From an uncultured Brevinema sp. (GTDB lineage Bacteria > Spirochaetota > Brevinematia > Brevinematales > Brevinemataceae): a stretch of DNA of 48,985 nucleotides. This document shows, in pieces, positions 11,894 through 21,163 of the stretch. How positions within the stretch are numbered: the stretch's first letter is position 1; each line of letters starts with the position of its first letter. The notes under the pieces were generated by a model. The model was given only the letters and a program-made list of their open reading frames with translations, was not told the origin of the DNA and ran no database searches. The translations under genes and the position numbers were made by a program. The stretch lies in the NCBI GenBank assembly GCA_947036575.1, contig CAMQSH010000002.1:1-48985 (forward strand). The letters run 5' to 3'.

Positions 11894-12490
11894 ATGAAAA
11901 AGTATGATTTTATTTTTCTTTTTTTACTTTTAATTATACTAATCTTAATGTCTTTTGGTTTTTCTGTTTTTGTAGTTAAAGATATTTGGGATAATGGAGA
12001 AATACTTGATAAAGCTATTGGTTATTTCGGGGCATTAGGACTACCTGCTGTGTTGTTCTATTGGGAATGGAAAAGAAATAGAGATAAAAAAGAAGAGTTA
12101 GATCAAAAAATTTATGATCATGTAAACAAGCTTCAAAAAGATTTAACAGATTGTTTTCAATATACAAGTATTCACTTTCTACATAATAAAATAACAACAA
12201 TACCTATTATTACACTAACGAATATGTTTAGTATTTTTAATGAAAGACTAAGCTATTTGTATCCTAGTTTAAGTCAACAAAAGATGATATATGAGATTTT
12301 AGCTGAATGTAAAATAGTTGCTCAACGTGATGGTGAATATTTTTTGTATGAAGAATATCATATGTTGAGTGATGTGAAAGATGTAGGGCTAACATATCAA
12401 AATATTTGTAATGAGATAACTCATAAAATTGAGAATAATGATTATTATGATAAGATTAAACAATATTTAGAAGTTAATTTTTATAAATAA
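11894..12490 (+). CDS. Small membrane protein of unknown function
   Basis: This 198-residue protein is not one I recognise. The first 35 residues are a strongly hydrophobic helix rich in Leu, Ile and Phe. A second hydrophobic stretch (about 41-58, FGALGLPAVLFYWEW) follows, and then a long charged and partly helical tail (60-198) with KRNRDKKEELDQKI, likely cytoplasmic. The layout, two helices followed by a helical soluble domain, resembles many uncharacterised DUF-type membrane proteins. GAGGAG lies 8 nt before the ATG. It diverges from the PTS operon and is followed 34 bp later by another tiny membrane protein, with which it may form a pair. Confidence 0.65.
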   Translation: MKKYDFIFLFLLLIILILMSFGFSVFVVKDIWDNGEILDKAIGYFGALGLPAVLFYWEWKRNRDKKEELDQKIYDHVNKLQKDLTDCFQYTSIHFLHNKITTIPIITLTNMFSIFNERLSYLYPSLSQQKMIYEILAECKIVAQRDGEYFLYEEYHMLSDVKDVGLTYQNICNEITHKIENNDYYDKIKQYLEVNFYK

Positions 12491-12524
12491 TCACTTAAAA
12501 ATTGAAGTTTGAGGAGGTGTTAAG

Positions 12525-12773
12525 ATGACGATTAAAAATCGTATAAAAATGGTTAATTTAATAAATAAATGTAAGTTTCATACTCTTTTTATAATCTTCA
12601 AAAGCTTCTATACTATGAAAAATTACTTATCCATACTAATTCTTATAATCGTAAATGGTGTTCTATCAGTATGCCTTTTTATCTATAGACTTACCAAAAG
12701 ATTTCTCTTAGCATTCGTCATTGCTGTTTGTAGATTGATTCTAGCGATACGATCAATTAATGATAGCGATTAA
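12525..12773 (+). CDS. 82-residue basic membrane peptide
   Basis: This short reading frame is supported by one of the best ribosome sites in the window, GAGGAGGT at 7-8 nt before ATG, and by a terminator right after it. The product has a basic, Lys/Arg-rich first 20 residues and two hydrophobic stretches (about 21-53 and 60-75). It would sit in the inner membrane. I recognise no family. Internal ATGs at Met9 and Met31 exist, but only the first has a proper ribosome site. It may be translated together with the preceding membrane protein. Confidence 0.5.
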   Translation: MTIKNRIKMVNLINKCKFHTLFIIFKSFYTMKNYLSILILIIVNGVLSVCLFIYRLTKRFLLAFVIAVCRLILAIRSINDSD

Positions 12774-12785
12774 AACAATACTATA

Positions 12786-12817
12786 AAAAAAGCCCCTAAA
12801 TTAATAGGGGCTTTTTT
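12786..12817. terminator. Bidirectional terminator between convergent units
   Basis: AAAAAAGCCCCTA / TAGGGGCTTTTTT arms (12786-12798, 12805-12817), 6-nt loop, with T-runs for both strands. It ends the small-protein unit and the glvC-glvA operon. Confidence 0.9.
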
Positions 12818-12865
12818 AGCTAAATAATTTAGTTAAATATTTTAATAATCATTCTAAGTTAATAA

Positions 12866-14197
<1,332 letters not shown>

Positions 14198-14220
14198 CTA
14201 ACTATAATAAGATTTATATT

Positions 14221-15798
14221 TTATTTTTTTAATAATTCTTCAAATTTAGATCGTACTTGTGGTACAGATAATCCTACAATTACTTGTACAGAGTGACCTT
14301 CTTTCATGATTCCATGGGCTTTTGCTTCTTTAAAAATATTTGGACTCTGTACAATATTTGGATTTTTCACCATTACACGAAGTCTAGTAGCACAATTAGT
14401 TACAGAATCAATGTTCTCAGCTCCTCCAAGAGCACTTAAAAAAGCTATAGCTTGATCGGCAAAGGTAGAGTTAGAACCTTTTTTCTTACTCTCAACATCT
14501 TCTTTTGTATAAAGTTTTATAGTTTCTGCATTATCTTCTCTACCTGGAGTTTTTAGATCTTGTTTGAGGATAATAAATCGGAATACAACAAACCAGATGA
14601 CGGTAAAAGACAATCCTATAATAATATGTAGAAACACTAGTTCTGGATAATTTTTGAAAGTAAAAATCCAATTGGCAGTTATTAGCTCTAATAAACCAGC
14701 TCCTTGATTACCAACAATACCAGCCATATAGAGACACATAGCCAAGGTAGCAGCTAATAAAGAATGTATTAAAAATAATACGGGTGCGATAAATAAGAAA
14801 GTAAATTCTAATGGTTCTGTAATACCAACGATTATTGCCGTTAGTGTTGCTGGAATTAGTAATGCAGCAATTTTTTTCTTATTTTCTGGTTTAGCGGTAG
14901 TATATAGAGCCAAGGCAATACCCACACTACCAAAAACTTTAGAATTTCCATGTAGTGCAAATCCACCTTCAGGAAAGACTTCTTTTAAAGGTAGCCCTGA
15001 ATTAACAAAGGTGTTAACATTTTCAAACCATGCTACGACTATACCATTTTCTACAACAGCTGGTCCAAAGGCAAAAGGTCCATAAATAAAATGATGTAAT
15101 CCTGTTGGGATTAAAATACGTTCTAAGAAAGTAAATATCCATACACCTATAGCCCCAGAACTAGCTAAGAATCCTTGCATAGCTTCTATACCTCTTTGTA
15201 TAGGAGGCCAAATCCAACAAGTAGTAAAAGCCAAGGCAAACATCGCAAAAAATCCTATTAGATGAACCAAAGATGTTCCTTGAAATACGCCTAGATAGTC
15301 AGGTAATTGTAATTCATAATAACGATTATGAATGGCAGTTACAATACCACCCACTAAAATTCCACCAAGGATACTAGTATCTAATGTTTTAATCCCAGCT
15401 ATTAAAGTGAGTCCACTAACGCCACCCACTGCTTGATTAAAATCAACTCCAAAGTTTGGTCCCCAAAATCCAAGAATTGCAGCAATAAAATAATTAAAAC
15501 TTAAGTAACAAATAAAAGTAGCTAGTACAGCTCTTTCGGGAGCTGTCTTTGATAATCCTATAGGGATTCCTAAACAGAAAAATAGAGGCATGTTACGAAA
15601 AATAGTCCACGCACCTTCCTCGAGAATCACAAGGATCTTGTAAAAAAAACTATCTGGATTTGCAATAGAACCAACGATATTTGGATCCTTAAAAACAATA
15701 GTCAAACCGACTAAAAGCCCTGAAAAGGAAAATAGTAGCACAGGTACGAACATTGCAGCACCAAATCGCTGCATTCCTTCTTTAATATTAATACTCAT
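14221..15798 (-). CDS. glvC: PTS alpha-glucoside transporter IICB
   Basis: This 525-residue fusion takes up and phosphorylates alpha-glucosides. Residues 1-410 are the membrane IIC domain of the glucose family, with the TEPLEFTFLF signature at about 326. Residues about 445-525 are the IIB domain, with phosphorylated Cys469 in TNCATRLR. The N-terminal MQRFGAAMFVPVLLFSF closely resembles the maltose-type transporters of Fusobacterium and Bacillus. No IIA domain is fused or encoded nearby, so it should use a general IIA-Glc protein. It is the first gene of a two-gene operon with glvA. There is no dedicated regulator next to it, in contrast to the glvA-glvR-glvC layout of Bacillus. Confidence 0.93.
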   Translation of the reverse strand: MSINIKEGMQRFGAAMFVPVLLFSFSGLLVGLTIVFKDPNIVGSIANPDSFFYKILVILEEGAWTIFRNMPLFFCLGIPIGLSKTAPERAVLATFICYLSFNYFIAAILGFWGPNFGVDFNQAVGGVSGLTLIAGIKTLDTSILGGILVGGIVTAIHNRYYELQLPDYLGVFQGTSLVHLIGFFAMFALAFTTCWIWPPIQRGIEAMQGFLASSGAIGVWIFTFLERILIPTGLHHFIYGPFAFGPAVVENGIVVAWFENVNTFVNSGLPLKEVFPEGGFALHGNSKVFGSVGIALALYTTAKPENKKKIAALLIPATLTAIIVGITEPLEFTFLFIAPVLFLIHSLLAATLAMCLYMAGIVGNQGAGLLELITANWIFTFKNYPELVFLHIIIGLSFTVIWFVVFRFIILKQDLKTPGREDNAETIKLYTKEDVESKKKGSNSTFADQAIAFLSALGGAENIDSVTNCATRLRVMVKNPNIVQSPNIFKEAKAHGIMKEGHSVQVIVGLSVPQVRSKFEELLKK

Positions 15799-15842
15799 TA
15801 TTAACTCCTATGTTTTAATTTGTATCTAAATTTGTATTTATA

Positions 15843-15870
15843 TTATAATTCATATCTTAAATTAAACAAC
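15843..15870 (-). promoter_or_regulatory. Candidate promoter of glvC-glvA
   Basis: On the minus strand a TTGTTT/TATAAT pair with 16-bp spacing lies about 45-70 bp before the glvC start. The surroundings are so AT-rich that the match is only moderate. Confidence 0.4.
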
Positions 15871-15968
15871 ACTTTATTTGATATATAAATATAATTGTTT
15901 AAAATGTTATATTATATATAATTATAAAATCGATAATAAATCTTTTATCAAAAAATTATAAATACCTA

Positions 15969-16002
15969 TTGACATATTATACTATGTGTTATATAGTATA
16001 AT
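15969..16002 (+). promoter_or_regulatory. Promoter and palindromic operator of the padR-led operon
   Basis: TTGACA (15969-15974) is followed after 17 bp by TATAGT (15992-15997). A perfect 10-bp inverted repeat, ATTATACTAT / ATAGTATAAT (15976-15985, 15993-16002), fills the spacer and -10 box. PadR proteins bind inverted repeats in their own promoters, so this is a good candidate for autoregulation. Confidence 0.65.
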
Positions 16003-16019
16003 TGATACGGAGGTATTAT

Positions 16020-16337
16020 GTGGATATACAATTAAAACGAGGTTTACTTGAGATTTGTGTGCTTGCCTCTATGACAAAGGAAGACGTATACGGTTATAAG
16101 CTGATAAAAGCTGTATCTGCCTATATTGAGATATCAGAATCAACGCTTTATCCTATATTAAAACGTTTAGAAAGTGCAGGAGCTGTGAATACCTATTCTA
16201 TAGAACATAATAGCCGTCTGAGAAAATATTATAAGATTACTCCTTCAGGAAGAGATCGTATAAAAGATTTTTTACAAGATTGGGAAAATGTAATGCGTGT
16301 TTATAAATATATTGAGGGAGAATATGACAATGACTAA
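16020..16337 (+). CDS. PadR-family transcriptional regulator
   Basis: This 105-residue winged-helix repressor is of the short PadR-s2 type. I chose the GTG at 16020 because GGAGG ends 6 nt upstream and the product then begins (M)DIQLKRGLLEICVLASM, the standard PadR start. The reading frame is open further upstream to a TTG, but that would place the ribosome site inside the gene. The DNA-binding motif is DVYGYKL through STLYPILKRLESAGAV (about 23-60). It is followed by the wing RKYYKIT and a C-terminal dimer helix. Its 3' end overlaps the DUF1700-like gene, a pairing seen in many Firmicutes. It probably represses the operon it heads. Confidence 0.88.
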   Translation: MDIQLKRGLLEICVLASMTKEDVYGYKLIKAVSAYIEISESTLYPILKRLESAGAVNTYSIEHNSRLRKYYKITPSGRDRIKDFLQDWENVMRVYKYIEGEYDND

Positions 16338-16848
16338 AACTGAATTTTTAAAAAAATTAGCTAAGGCTTTATCAGATTTAGAAAGCGATGAGCGAGAAAA
16401 ATTCTTATCCTACTACAGGGAAATTATTGAAGATAGAATAGAAAATGGACTAACAGAAATAGATGCCGTAGCAGAAATGGAAAATATCACTATAATTGCA
16501 GAAAGAATCCTCAACGATGTTTCAGCTATAGAAATACCAAAAATAAAGCATCATCCTCTAACTTTAGTATTTGTTATTATTAGTTTTCCTTTATGGGGTT
16601 CTATCAATATCGCTCTACTTATTACTATATGTTTGTTTCTATTTGGTGGTTTTGTCTCTTGTTTGAGCTTTTTTGCATTTATATTTAAGGAACAAGCAAC
16701 AGCATTTATGTTTTTAGGAGTGGGATTGATGGGGCTTGGATTTGGGGTGTTTATGTTAATAGCTTTTATTGCACTGTCAAAAGGCATAAAGCATGTTTTA
16801 CACAATATAGACAACAAACTTTTTAATAGGAAAGGTATTTTAAAATGA
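16330..16848 (+). CDS. DUF1700-like membrane protein
   Basis: This 172-residue protein has an N-terminal soluble helical domain (1-75), with MTKTEFLKKLAKALSDL, YYREIIEDRIENGL and a DAVAEM motif, as in DUF1700/HAAS-domain proteins. Two or three hydrophobic helices follow (about 80-160). HAAS domains are thought to couple to PadR-type repressors and sense envelope state. The molecular role is unproven. I start it at the ATG at 16330, 9 nt after GGGAG. An ATG at 16324 in the same frame is possible but too close to the ribosome site. It overlaps the end of padR by 8 nt, so translation is probably coupled. Confidence 0.75.
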   Translation: MTKTEFLKKLAKALSDLESDEREKFLSYYREIIEDRIENGLTEIDAVAEMENITIIAERILNDVSAIEIPKIKHHPLTLVFVIISFPLWGSINIALLITICLFLFGGFVSCLSFFAFIFKEQATAFMFLGVGLMGLGFGVFMLIAFIALSKGIKHVLHNIDNKLFNRKGILK

Positions 16849-17735
16849 AAAAAACAACAAAAAATATCTTGATCGTTTCTGGGCTTTCATTTGTTTTGGG
16901 TAGTATTATTTGTACTATTACTCTATTTTCTATTAATTTTGACCTTACAAAACTATCAGGAATGGGAGCTACTTATGTTGAGCACAAACTTTCTGTTTCG
17001 GATAATATATCTATTGCTAATGATATTTCACCTTATTTGTGTATTGGAGAATCTCCCGACGATAAGGTGTACATCTCTTACTATGATAATCATCGTTTTA
17101 AGTATGAGATTAAACAAAATTCAGAAAAACTTTTATTAGAGCAAGTGATACTTAACAATCAAGATAGACAAATGTCCTTTTTTGAAAAATTACAATTCGG
17201 GATTTTTTCGTGGGGTTTGGGAGTAGTAGTCCTTATTCCTTCTCAATTTGGAGGAACACTCACTGCCAATATTTCAAGTGCTACCATAAGATTTGAAAAC
17301 ATTTCTATAGATAATATGGATTTAAAAATCCATGCTACTGCTGGAATTCTAAGATTTGAAAATATTTCTGTGGATAATATAGATCTACAAGCTAGTACGG
17401 CATTTACAAGATTTGAAAATGTTTCTGCAAACAATATTGATATACTAACCAGTACGGCAATTTCAACATTTAACGATCTTTCTGCAAAGAGTATTGCTTT
17501 AGAATCCTCATCAGGAAAGATTGAATTTAGTAACTTAGATGCTCAAAATATTGACCTTAATTTGAATGGTGGACGTCTGAGTGGTACTATTTTAGGAAAT
17601 AAAAATGATTTTACCATCGTTAATACTTCCCGAAAACACCTCAAGAATATCCCTGAGTCTGGTGGACAAGGAAGCAAAACATTGAACTTAGCTATAAGTT
17701 CTGGTGGTGATGCTAGGATTAGCTTTACAGAATAA
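16845..17735 (+). CDS. DUF4097-like beta-strand repeat protein, membrane-anchored
   Basis: This 296-residue protein has an N-terminal hydrophobic anchor (about 8-30) and a long exported part. The region of about 145-245 contains at least five degenerate repeats of about 18 residues with the pattern RFENIS-DNIDL. These are the kind of regular strand repeats that DUF4097 proteins stack into a beta-helix or solenoid. Start and upstream stop overlap (ATGA), so it is coupled to the DUF1700-like gene. PadR, DUF1700 and DUF4097 form a recognised trio in Gram-positive bacteria, where the function is unknown. Here the trio stands in a diderm and leads into outer-membrane genes. Lipid anchoring is not indicated. 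Confidence 0.72.
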   Translation: MKKTTKNILIVSGLSFVLGSIICTITLFSINFDLTKLSGMGATYVEHKLSVSDNISIANDISPYLCIGESPDDKVYISYYDNHRFKYEIKQNSEKLLLEQVILNNQDRQMSFFEKLQFGIFSWGLGVVVLIPSQFGGTLTANISSATIRFENISIDNMDLKIHATAGILRFENISVDNIDLQASTAFTRFENVSANNIDILTSTAISTFNDLSAKSIALESSSGKIEFSNLDAQNIDLNLNGGRLSGTILGNKNDFTIVNTSRKHLKNIPESGGQGSKTLNLAISSGGDARISFTE

Positions 17736-17769
17736 AGAGCGTTCGCTCTATTCCAAGAGCATTCGCTCT
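17736..17769 (+). repeat. Tandem pair of short palindromes
   Basis: AGAGCGTTCGCTCT (17736-17749) and AGAGCATTCGCTCT (17756-17769) differ at one base and are 6 bp apart. Each can fold into a small hairpin. They sit between the DUF4097-like gene and the next gene of the operon. They could tune mRNA stability or bind a protein. Confidence 0.6.
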
Positions 17770-17799
17770 AAAAATCACATATATAGGAGGGGATATATT

Positions 17800-18564
17800 A
17801 TGATTAGAACATTTTATTTAAGTACTTTATTTTTATTGTTGCTTACTCCAATTTTCAGTCAAAACAGACAAGAATTAGAAACAAATCTCACAAAGGCACA
17901 CAGTGGAGAGAGTGTTTATACTCTGGAACAACTTATCACCATGTATGATAATATAGCCACAGATGATTATATTATCTTGGCATTATGGGGTAGAATTTCT
18001 ATAAATATATTGAATTTGTATATCACAGAATCATCAGAATCTATAGATACTTTACACGACTTGATAAAAAAAGCCTATAAGCATAGCAAAAAAATATCGT
18101 TTTCTAAAGCATCTTCGGAAGAGCTGTATCATCTAGGATTATTAGCCTATGAACTATCCAACTATACAATGGTTACCAGAACGGTACTAAAGATTGAGAA
18201 ACCTATTAAAACAAGTTGGTTTGATACTTTCTTGCAATTTAAAGATTTTTTTAATGCTGTCGTTCAAAAAGATAAGGCTTATGTAGTAGAGGCAGAAGTC
18301 TTGCTAGCAACATCTTTTGGATATCCGTCTTCAGCGATAACTAGCAATTGGAATTCTTATGTTCTGAGTAAAACAGAGGAAAGTATTCTTCAAAATCTTG
18401 ATCCTTATCTTCAATTTAGAGGATTACTTGCTCGTGCTCAGGTACTTCTCAAACAAGGCGTAGAAGTGAATGGGCTAGAAACCCTAACAAAAGCTATTGC
18501 TATTTTCCCCGATGGTTTTGTTAGTATGGAAGCACAAATGATAGAACAACAGTATGTGGATTAG
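17800..18564 (+). CDS. Secreted alpha-helical protein of unknown function
   Basis: This 254-residue protein has a signal peptide (about 1-20, ending IFSQ). The ATG at 17800 is set by AGGAGGGG 7-8 nt upstream. The open frame extends further but has no better start. The mature part is helical, with short repeated helix-pair stretches such as SSEELYHLGLLAYELSNYT and FRGLLARAQVLLKQG, which suggests a tetratricopeptide-like or Sel1-like fold in the periplasm. No family is recognised. It is followed 10 bp later by a predicted barrel gene and probably acts with it. Confidence 0.6.
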   Translation: MIRTFYLSTLFLLLLTPIFSQNRQELETNLTKAHSGESVYTLEQLITMYDNIATDDYIILALWGRISINILNLYITESSESIDTLHDLIKKAYKHSKKISFSKASSEELYHLGLLAYELSNYTMVTRTVLKIEKPIKTSWFDTFLQFKDFFNAVVQKDKAYVVEAEVLLATSFGYPSSAITSNWNSYVLSKTEESILQNLDPYLQFRGLLARAQVLLKQGVEVNGLETLTKAIAIFPDGFVSMEAQMIEQQYVD

Positions 18565-18574
18565 GGGGAATACA

Positions 18575-19609
18575 ATGAAAAAACTATTTATTATTTTACT
18601 ATTTTTAGTATCAATGAATTCTTCATTATTTTCTCAAGATTTTAATGTAAATCCCCATAGATACTATCAATCTTCTTTTTATTATGGACCTCCCTTTTTC
18701 TATGAAGGAGGATACGGTTACCAGAAAAGAAATTTTCAATTAGTACTCCCTTATATAGGAGCGATGATGAATCCTATGTCTGGTATTGATATATATGGAG
18801 GATTTAAGTTATTATATAAAACTTTCAAATTTGAAGCTAAGGTAAAACATGAAGTATTTCATTTTGGAGATTCTTTTGGAGCTAGTTACGCTGATAGTAC
18901 TTCAACAGTAGGAGTTTTTGTGTTAGGGTATGCCTTTGATGCTATCTATATCAGCTCTACTACGATAGTGGGAAGTTCCCCCTTTACCAATGTTATCAAT
19001 CAACAAAAGAGTCTAGAAAAAGGATTAGTGATCAAACAAAATCTACAAGTAAGAGGATCTGTTTATAATAATTCTATTACTCAGATAAGTTCAGAAAACT
19101 TTCTAAAGTTTATGTTTATTCCTCATAAAAATGTGGCTACATTTTCTATAGAAACTTATCTTCCTATGATTTTTAGACAAGGATATGGTTGGTTTGAAAT
19201 AGGTATTATGCCTAGTATAGAATATAAAGATTACATTACTAGAGGCGATAGAGATTTTTCTTTTGAAACGAGCCCAAAAGCTTATGATACGAAAATGGCT
19301 TTGGGTAATAGTTCCTCAATTCCTAATTATCAATTTTCAGCCGCATTGGATATAGATCTGCGTTTTTATCTCAAATTCCTTCAAAATATTTCTGCTGGTT
19401 TATCTCGTCTATATATTAATTTTAATGTTGTTACAGGCTATGGAAAAGAATTTGATCAATCACTAAATCAAGGGGAATTTTATTATCTCTATGGAGGCGG
19501 TATCGGTTATAATATCTTTGATGGTGCTGCTATGTCCCTTAATGTACACGCAGATAACAATGGGGAATTGTTCTTGAGCTTTATCAGTTCTATTTTAATC
19601 AGCCCTTAA
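18575..19609 (+). CDS. Predicted outer-membrane beta-barrel protein
   Basis: This 344-residue protein starts at the ATG at 18575, after AGGGGGAA. It has a signal peptide (about 1-20, ending LFSQ). The mature chain is rich in aromatic and Gly residues and alternating hydrophobic strands (FKLLYKTFKFEAKV, LSRLYINFNVVTGYGK, FYYLYGGGIGYNIF). This is the usual look of a 12-16-strand barrel, with no long hydrophobic helix. No specific family is recognised. It may be a channel or surface-exposed protein partnered with the secreted protein before it. Confidence 0.55.
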   Translation: MKKLFIILLFLVSMNSSLFSQDFNVNPHRYYQSSFYYGPPFFYEGGYGYQKRNFQLVLPYIGAMMNPMSGIDIYGGFKLLYKTFKFEAKVKHEVFHFGDSFGASYADSTSTVGVFVLGYAFDAIYISSTTIVGSSPFTNVINQQKSLEKGLVIKQNLQVRGSVYNNSITQISSENFLKFMFIPHKNVATFSIETYLPMIFRQGYGWFEIGIMPSIEYKDYITRGDRDFSFETSPKAYDTKMALGNSSSIPNYQFSAALDIDLRFYLKFLQNISAGLSRLYINFNVVTGYGKEFDQSLNQGEFYYLYGGGIGYNIFDGAAMSLNVHADNNGELFLSFISSILISP

Positions 19610-19712
19610 TATAAAATAAAAACCTCTCGACTCTCCAGCTAGAGGAACTTATATAATAAGCTAACAAACTATAAATTTATTATATGAAAATCATAAAATC
19701 AAGGAGTATATT

Positions 19713-20462
19713 ATGAAATATACGATACTAATGATAAGTCTTTTTATAAGCACTTTGTCCTATGGACAAAAACAAGAACTACATAATATCGATAAGGTAT
19801 ATTATTCTAATACTAACGACTATGCTAGTTATGAGGAATTTTTATCAACTTTGTCTAATGTTATTAAAACAGCAGAAAATAATGTTAGCACTCAAGAAGA
19901 AAAATATGTAATCGAAGCTATGAGTTTGTTTTTATTGGATAATCTTTTAAGCTCAAAAAAAGATAAAAAGAAAAATGTAAAACTTTTTAAAGCTCTTTAT
20001 ACAAAAATGAATGATTACGCCAATGAGATAGGAAGAGACAAATTATCTGCAGAATATCTTACAATATTAGCTGTGATTGTTCCTCGTTTTATGGCTAAAG
20101 AACCTGTTATCACCTTAATGAAGTTAAACAAGCAAGGCGACAAAGACTATGAATTGGCTCTGAAAAAAGATAACAAATATTTCTTTGCTTATATCTCTTT
20201 TGGTCAACGCTATATGTTCGCTCCAAAAATTGGAGGAGGTAGTCTCAGTAAGGCTCTCAAATACTATAATGATGCAGAAAAAGTGGCTGTTTATCCTTAT
20301 GAAAAATATCAAGTCTATGCTTGGCGTTCTCAAGTATACTTCAAAGAAAAGAACTTTGAAAAAAGTGAAGAAGAACTCAAAAAAGCAGAAGATATTTTGC
20401 CTGCTGGGGGACTACATAATATGCTAAAAGAGTTGAACAAAAAAGGTAAAACAATGAGTTAA
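19713..20462 (+). CDS. Periplasmic TPR protein, TatT-like
   Basis: This 249-residue protein has a signal peptide (1-18, ending LSYG) and AAGGAG before the ATG. The C-terminal half contains helix-turn-helix repeats (about 125-240), including APKIGGGSLSKALKYYNDAE and EKYQVYAWRSQVYFKEKNFE. This layout, with a GG-S--KAL-YY insert, resembles the spirochaetal TatT family of TPR proteins, which partner periplasmic binding proteins. No lipobox Cys is obvious. It stands 103 bp after the preceding barrel gene, so it may begin a second transcript of the cluster. It probably docks other envelope proteins. The exact partner is unknown. Confidence 0.55.
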   Translation: MKYTILMISLFISTLSYGQKQELHNIDKVYYSNTNDYASYEEFLSTLSNVIKTAENNVSTQEEKYVIEAMSLFLLDNLLSSKKDKKKNVKLFKALYTKMNDYANEIGRDKLSAEYLTILAVIVPRFMAKEPVITLMKLNKQGDKDYELALKKDNKYFFAYISFGQRYMFAPKIGGGSLSKALKYYNDAEKVAVYPYEKYQVYAWRSQVYFKEKNFEKSEEELKKAEDILPAGGLHNMLKELNKKGKTMS

Positions 20463-20497
20463 ATAGTTAATATATATTGAATAAAAAAGGAGAATAT

Positions 20498-21163
20498 ATG
20501 TTACTAGTAGAAAATATTACAAAGATCTATCCTAAAGGTCAGATCAAAGCAAATAATGATATTTCTTTTTCTTTAGAGACTGGGCAAATGGTTTGGATTT
20601 CAGGTGCTACAGGATCAGGAAAAACAACTTTGTTAAATGTCTTGGCAGCTATTGATGATGCTAATTCTGGCAATGTGATCTGGGATGACAAAAATATTAC
20701 AATGATGAATAATACAGAAAAAGCAGATTTTCGTTTGCATAAAATGGGATTAGTTTTTCAAGCTCTTGAACTTATTAAAGCTCAAGATGCTTTTAATAAT
20801 GTAGCTTTGCCTCTTCGTTTTGCACAAGTACCAGAAGCTCAAGTAAAAATAGCAGTTGAAGAGATTTTTAATTATTTGGAGATAGAGTTTTTAATAAAAA
20901 AATTCCCTCAAGAGATGTCTGGAGGACAGCAACAGCGTGTAGCTCTGGCTAGGTCTTTAGTTCATAAACCACATTTTATTCTAGGGGACGAAATCTCCTC
21001 TGCTTTGGATAGTCATACGGCTCATTTTATCTACGAGAAAATTCGGAAATATGTTAAAGATACCTCTTCTTTAGCTCTACTTATTTCGCACGATCCTACT
21101 ATAGGAGATTATGTGGATAAACGTTTTAATATGATAGATGGGATTTTGGAGGAAGTAAAATGA
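20498..21163 (+). CDS. ABC transporter ATPase, LolD/MacB type
   Basis: This 221-residue cytoplasmic ATPase powers the permease encoded next. Walker A is GATGSGKT (36-43), the signature is MSGGQQQR (140-147) and Walker B is FILGDE (160-165). The Pro that normally follows the Walker B Glu is replaced by Ile. The Q-loop is LVFQALELI. The start is the ATG at 20498, after AAAAAGGAG. The frame is open to a TTG upstream, but this would include the ribosome site. It overlaps the permease gene by 4 bp. LolD-type ATPases drive extraction of lipoproteins or other envelope molecules from the inner membrane. Confidence 0.88.
   Translation: MLLVENITKIYPKGQIKANNDISFSLETGQMVWISGATGSGKTTLLNVLAAIDDANSGNVIWDDKNITMMNNTEKADFRLHKMGLVFQALELIKAQDAFNNVALPLRFAQVPEAQVKIAVEEIFNYLEIEFLIKKFPQEMSGGQQQRVALARSLVHKPHFILGDEISSALDSHTAHFIYEKIRKYVKDTSSLALLISHDPTIGDYVDKRFNMIDGILEEVK

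Noticed and set aside
16002-16019. Upstream extension of the PadR gene to a TTG codon
   Set aside because: It would place the GGAGG ribosome site inside the gene. The GTG start gives the standard PadR N-terminus.
18554-18574. Upstream start of the barrel gene overlapping the preceding gene
   Set aside because: The added residues precede a clean signal peptide that starts at 18575, and AGGGGGAA lies just before that ATG.
19620-19650. CCTCT/AGAGG hairpin as a terminator between the barrel and TPR genes
   Set aside because: The stem is only 5 bp with a long loop and there is no T-run, so I did not list it as a feature. It may still slow transcription.
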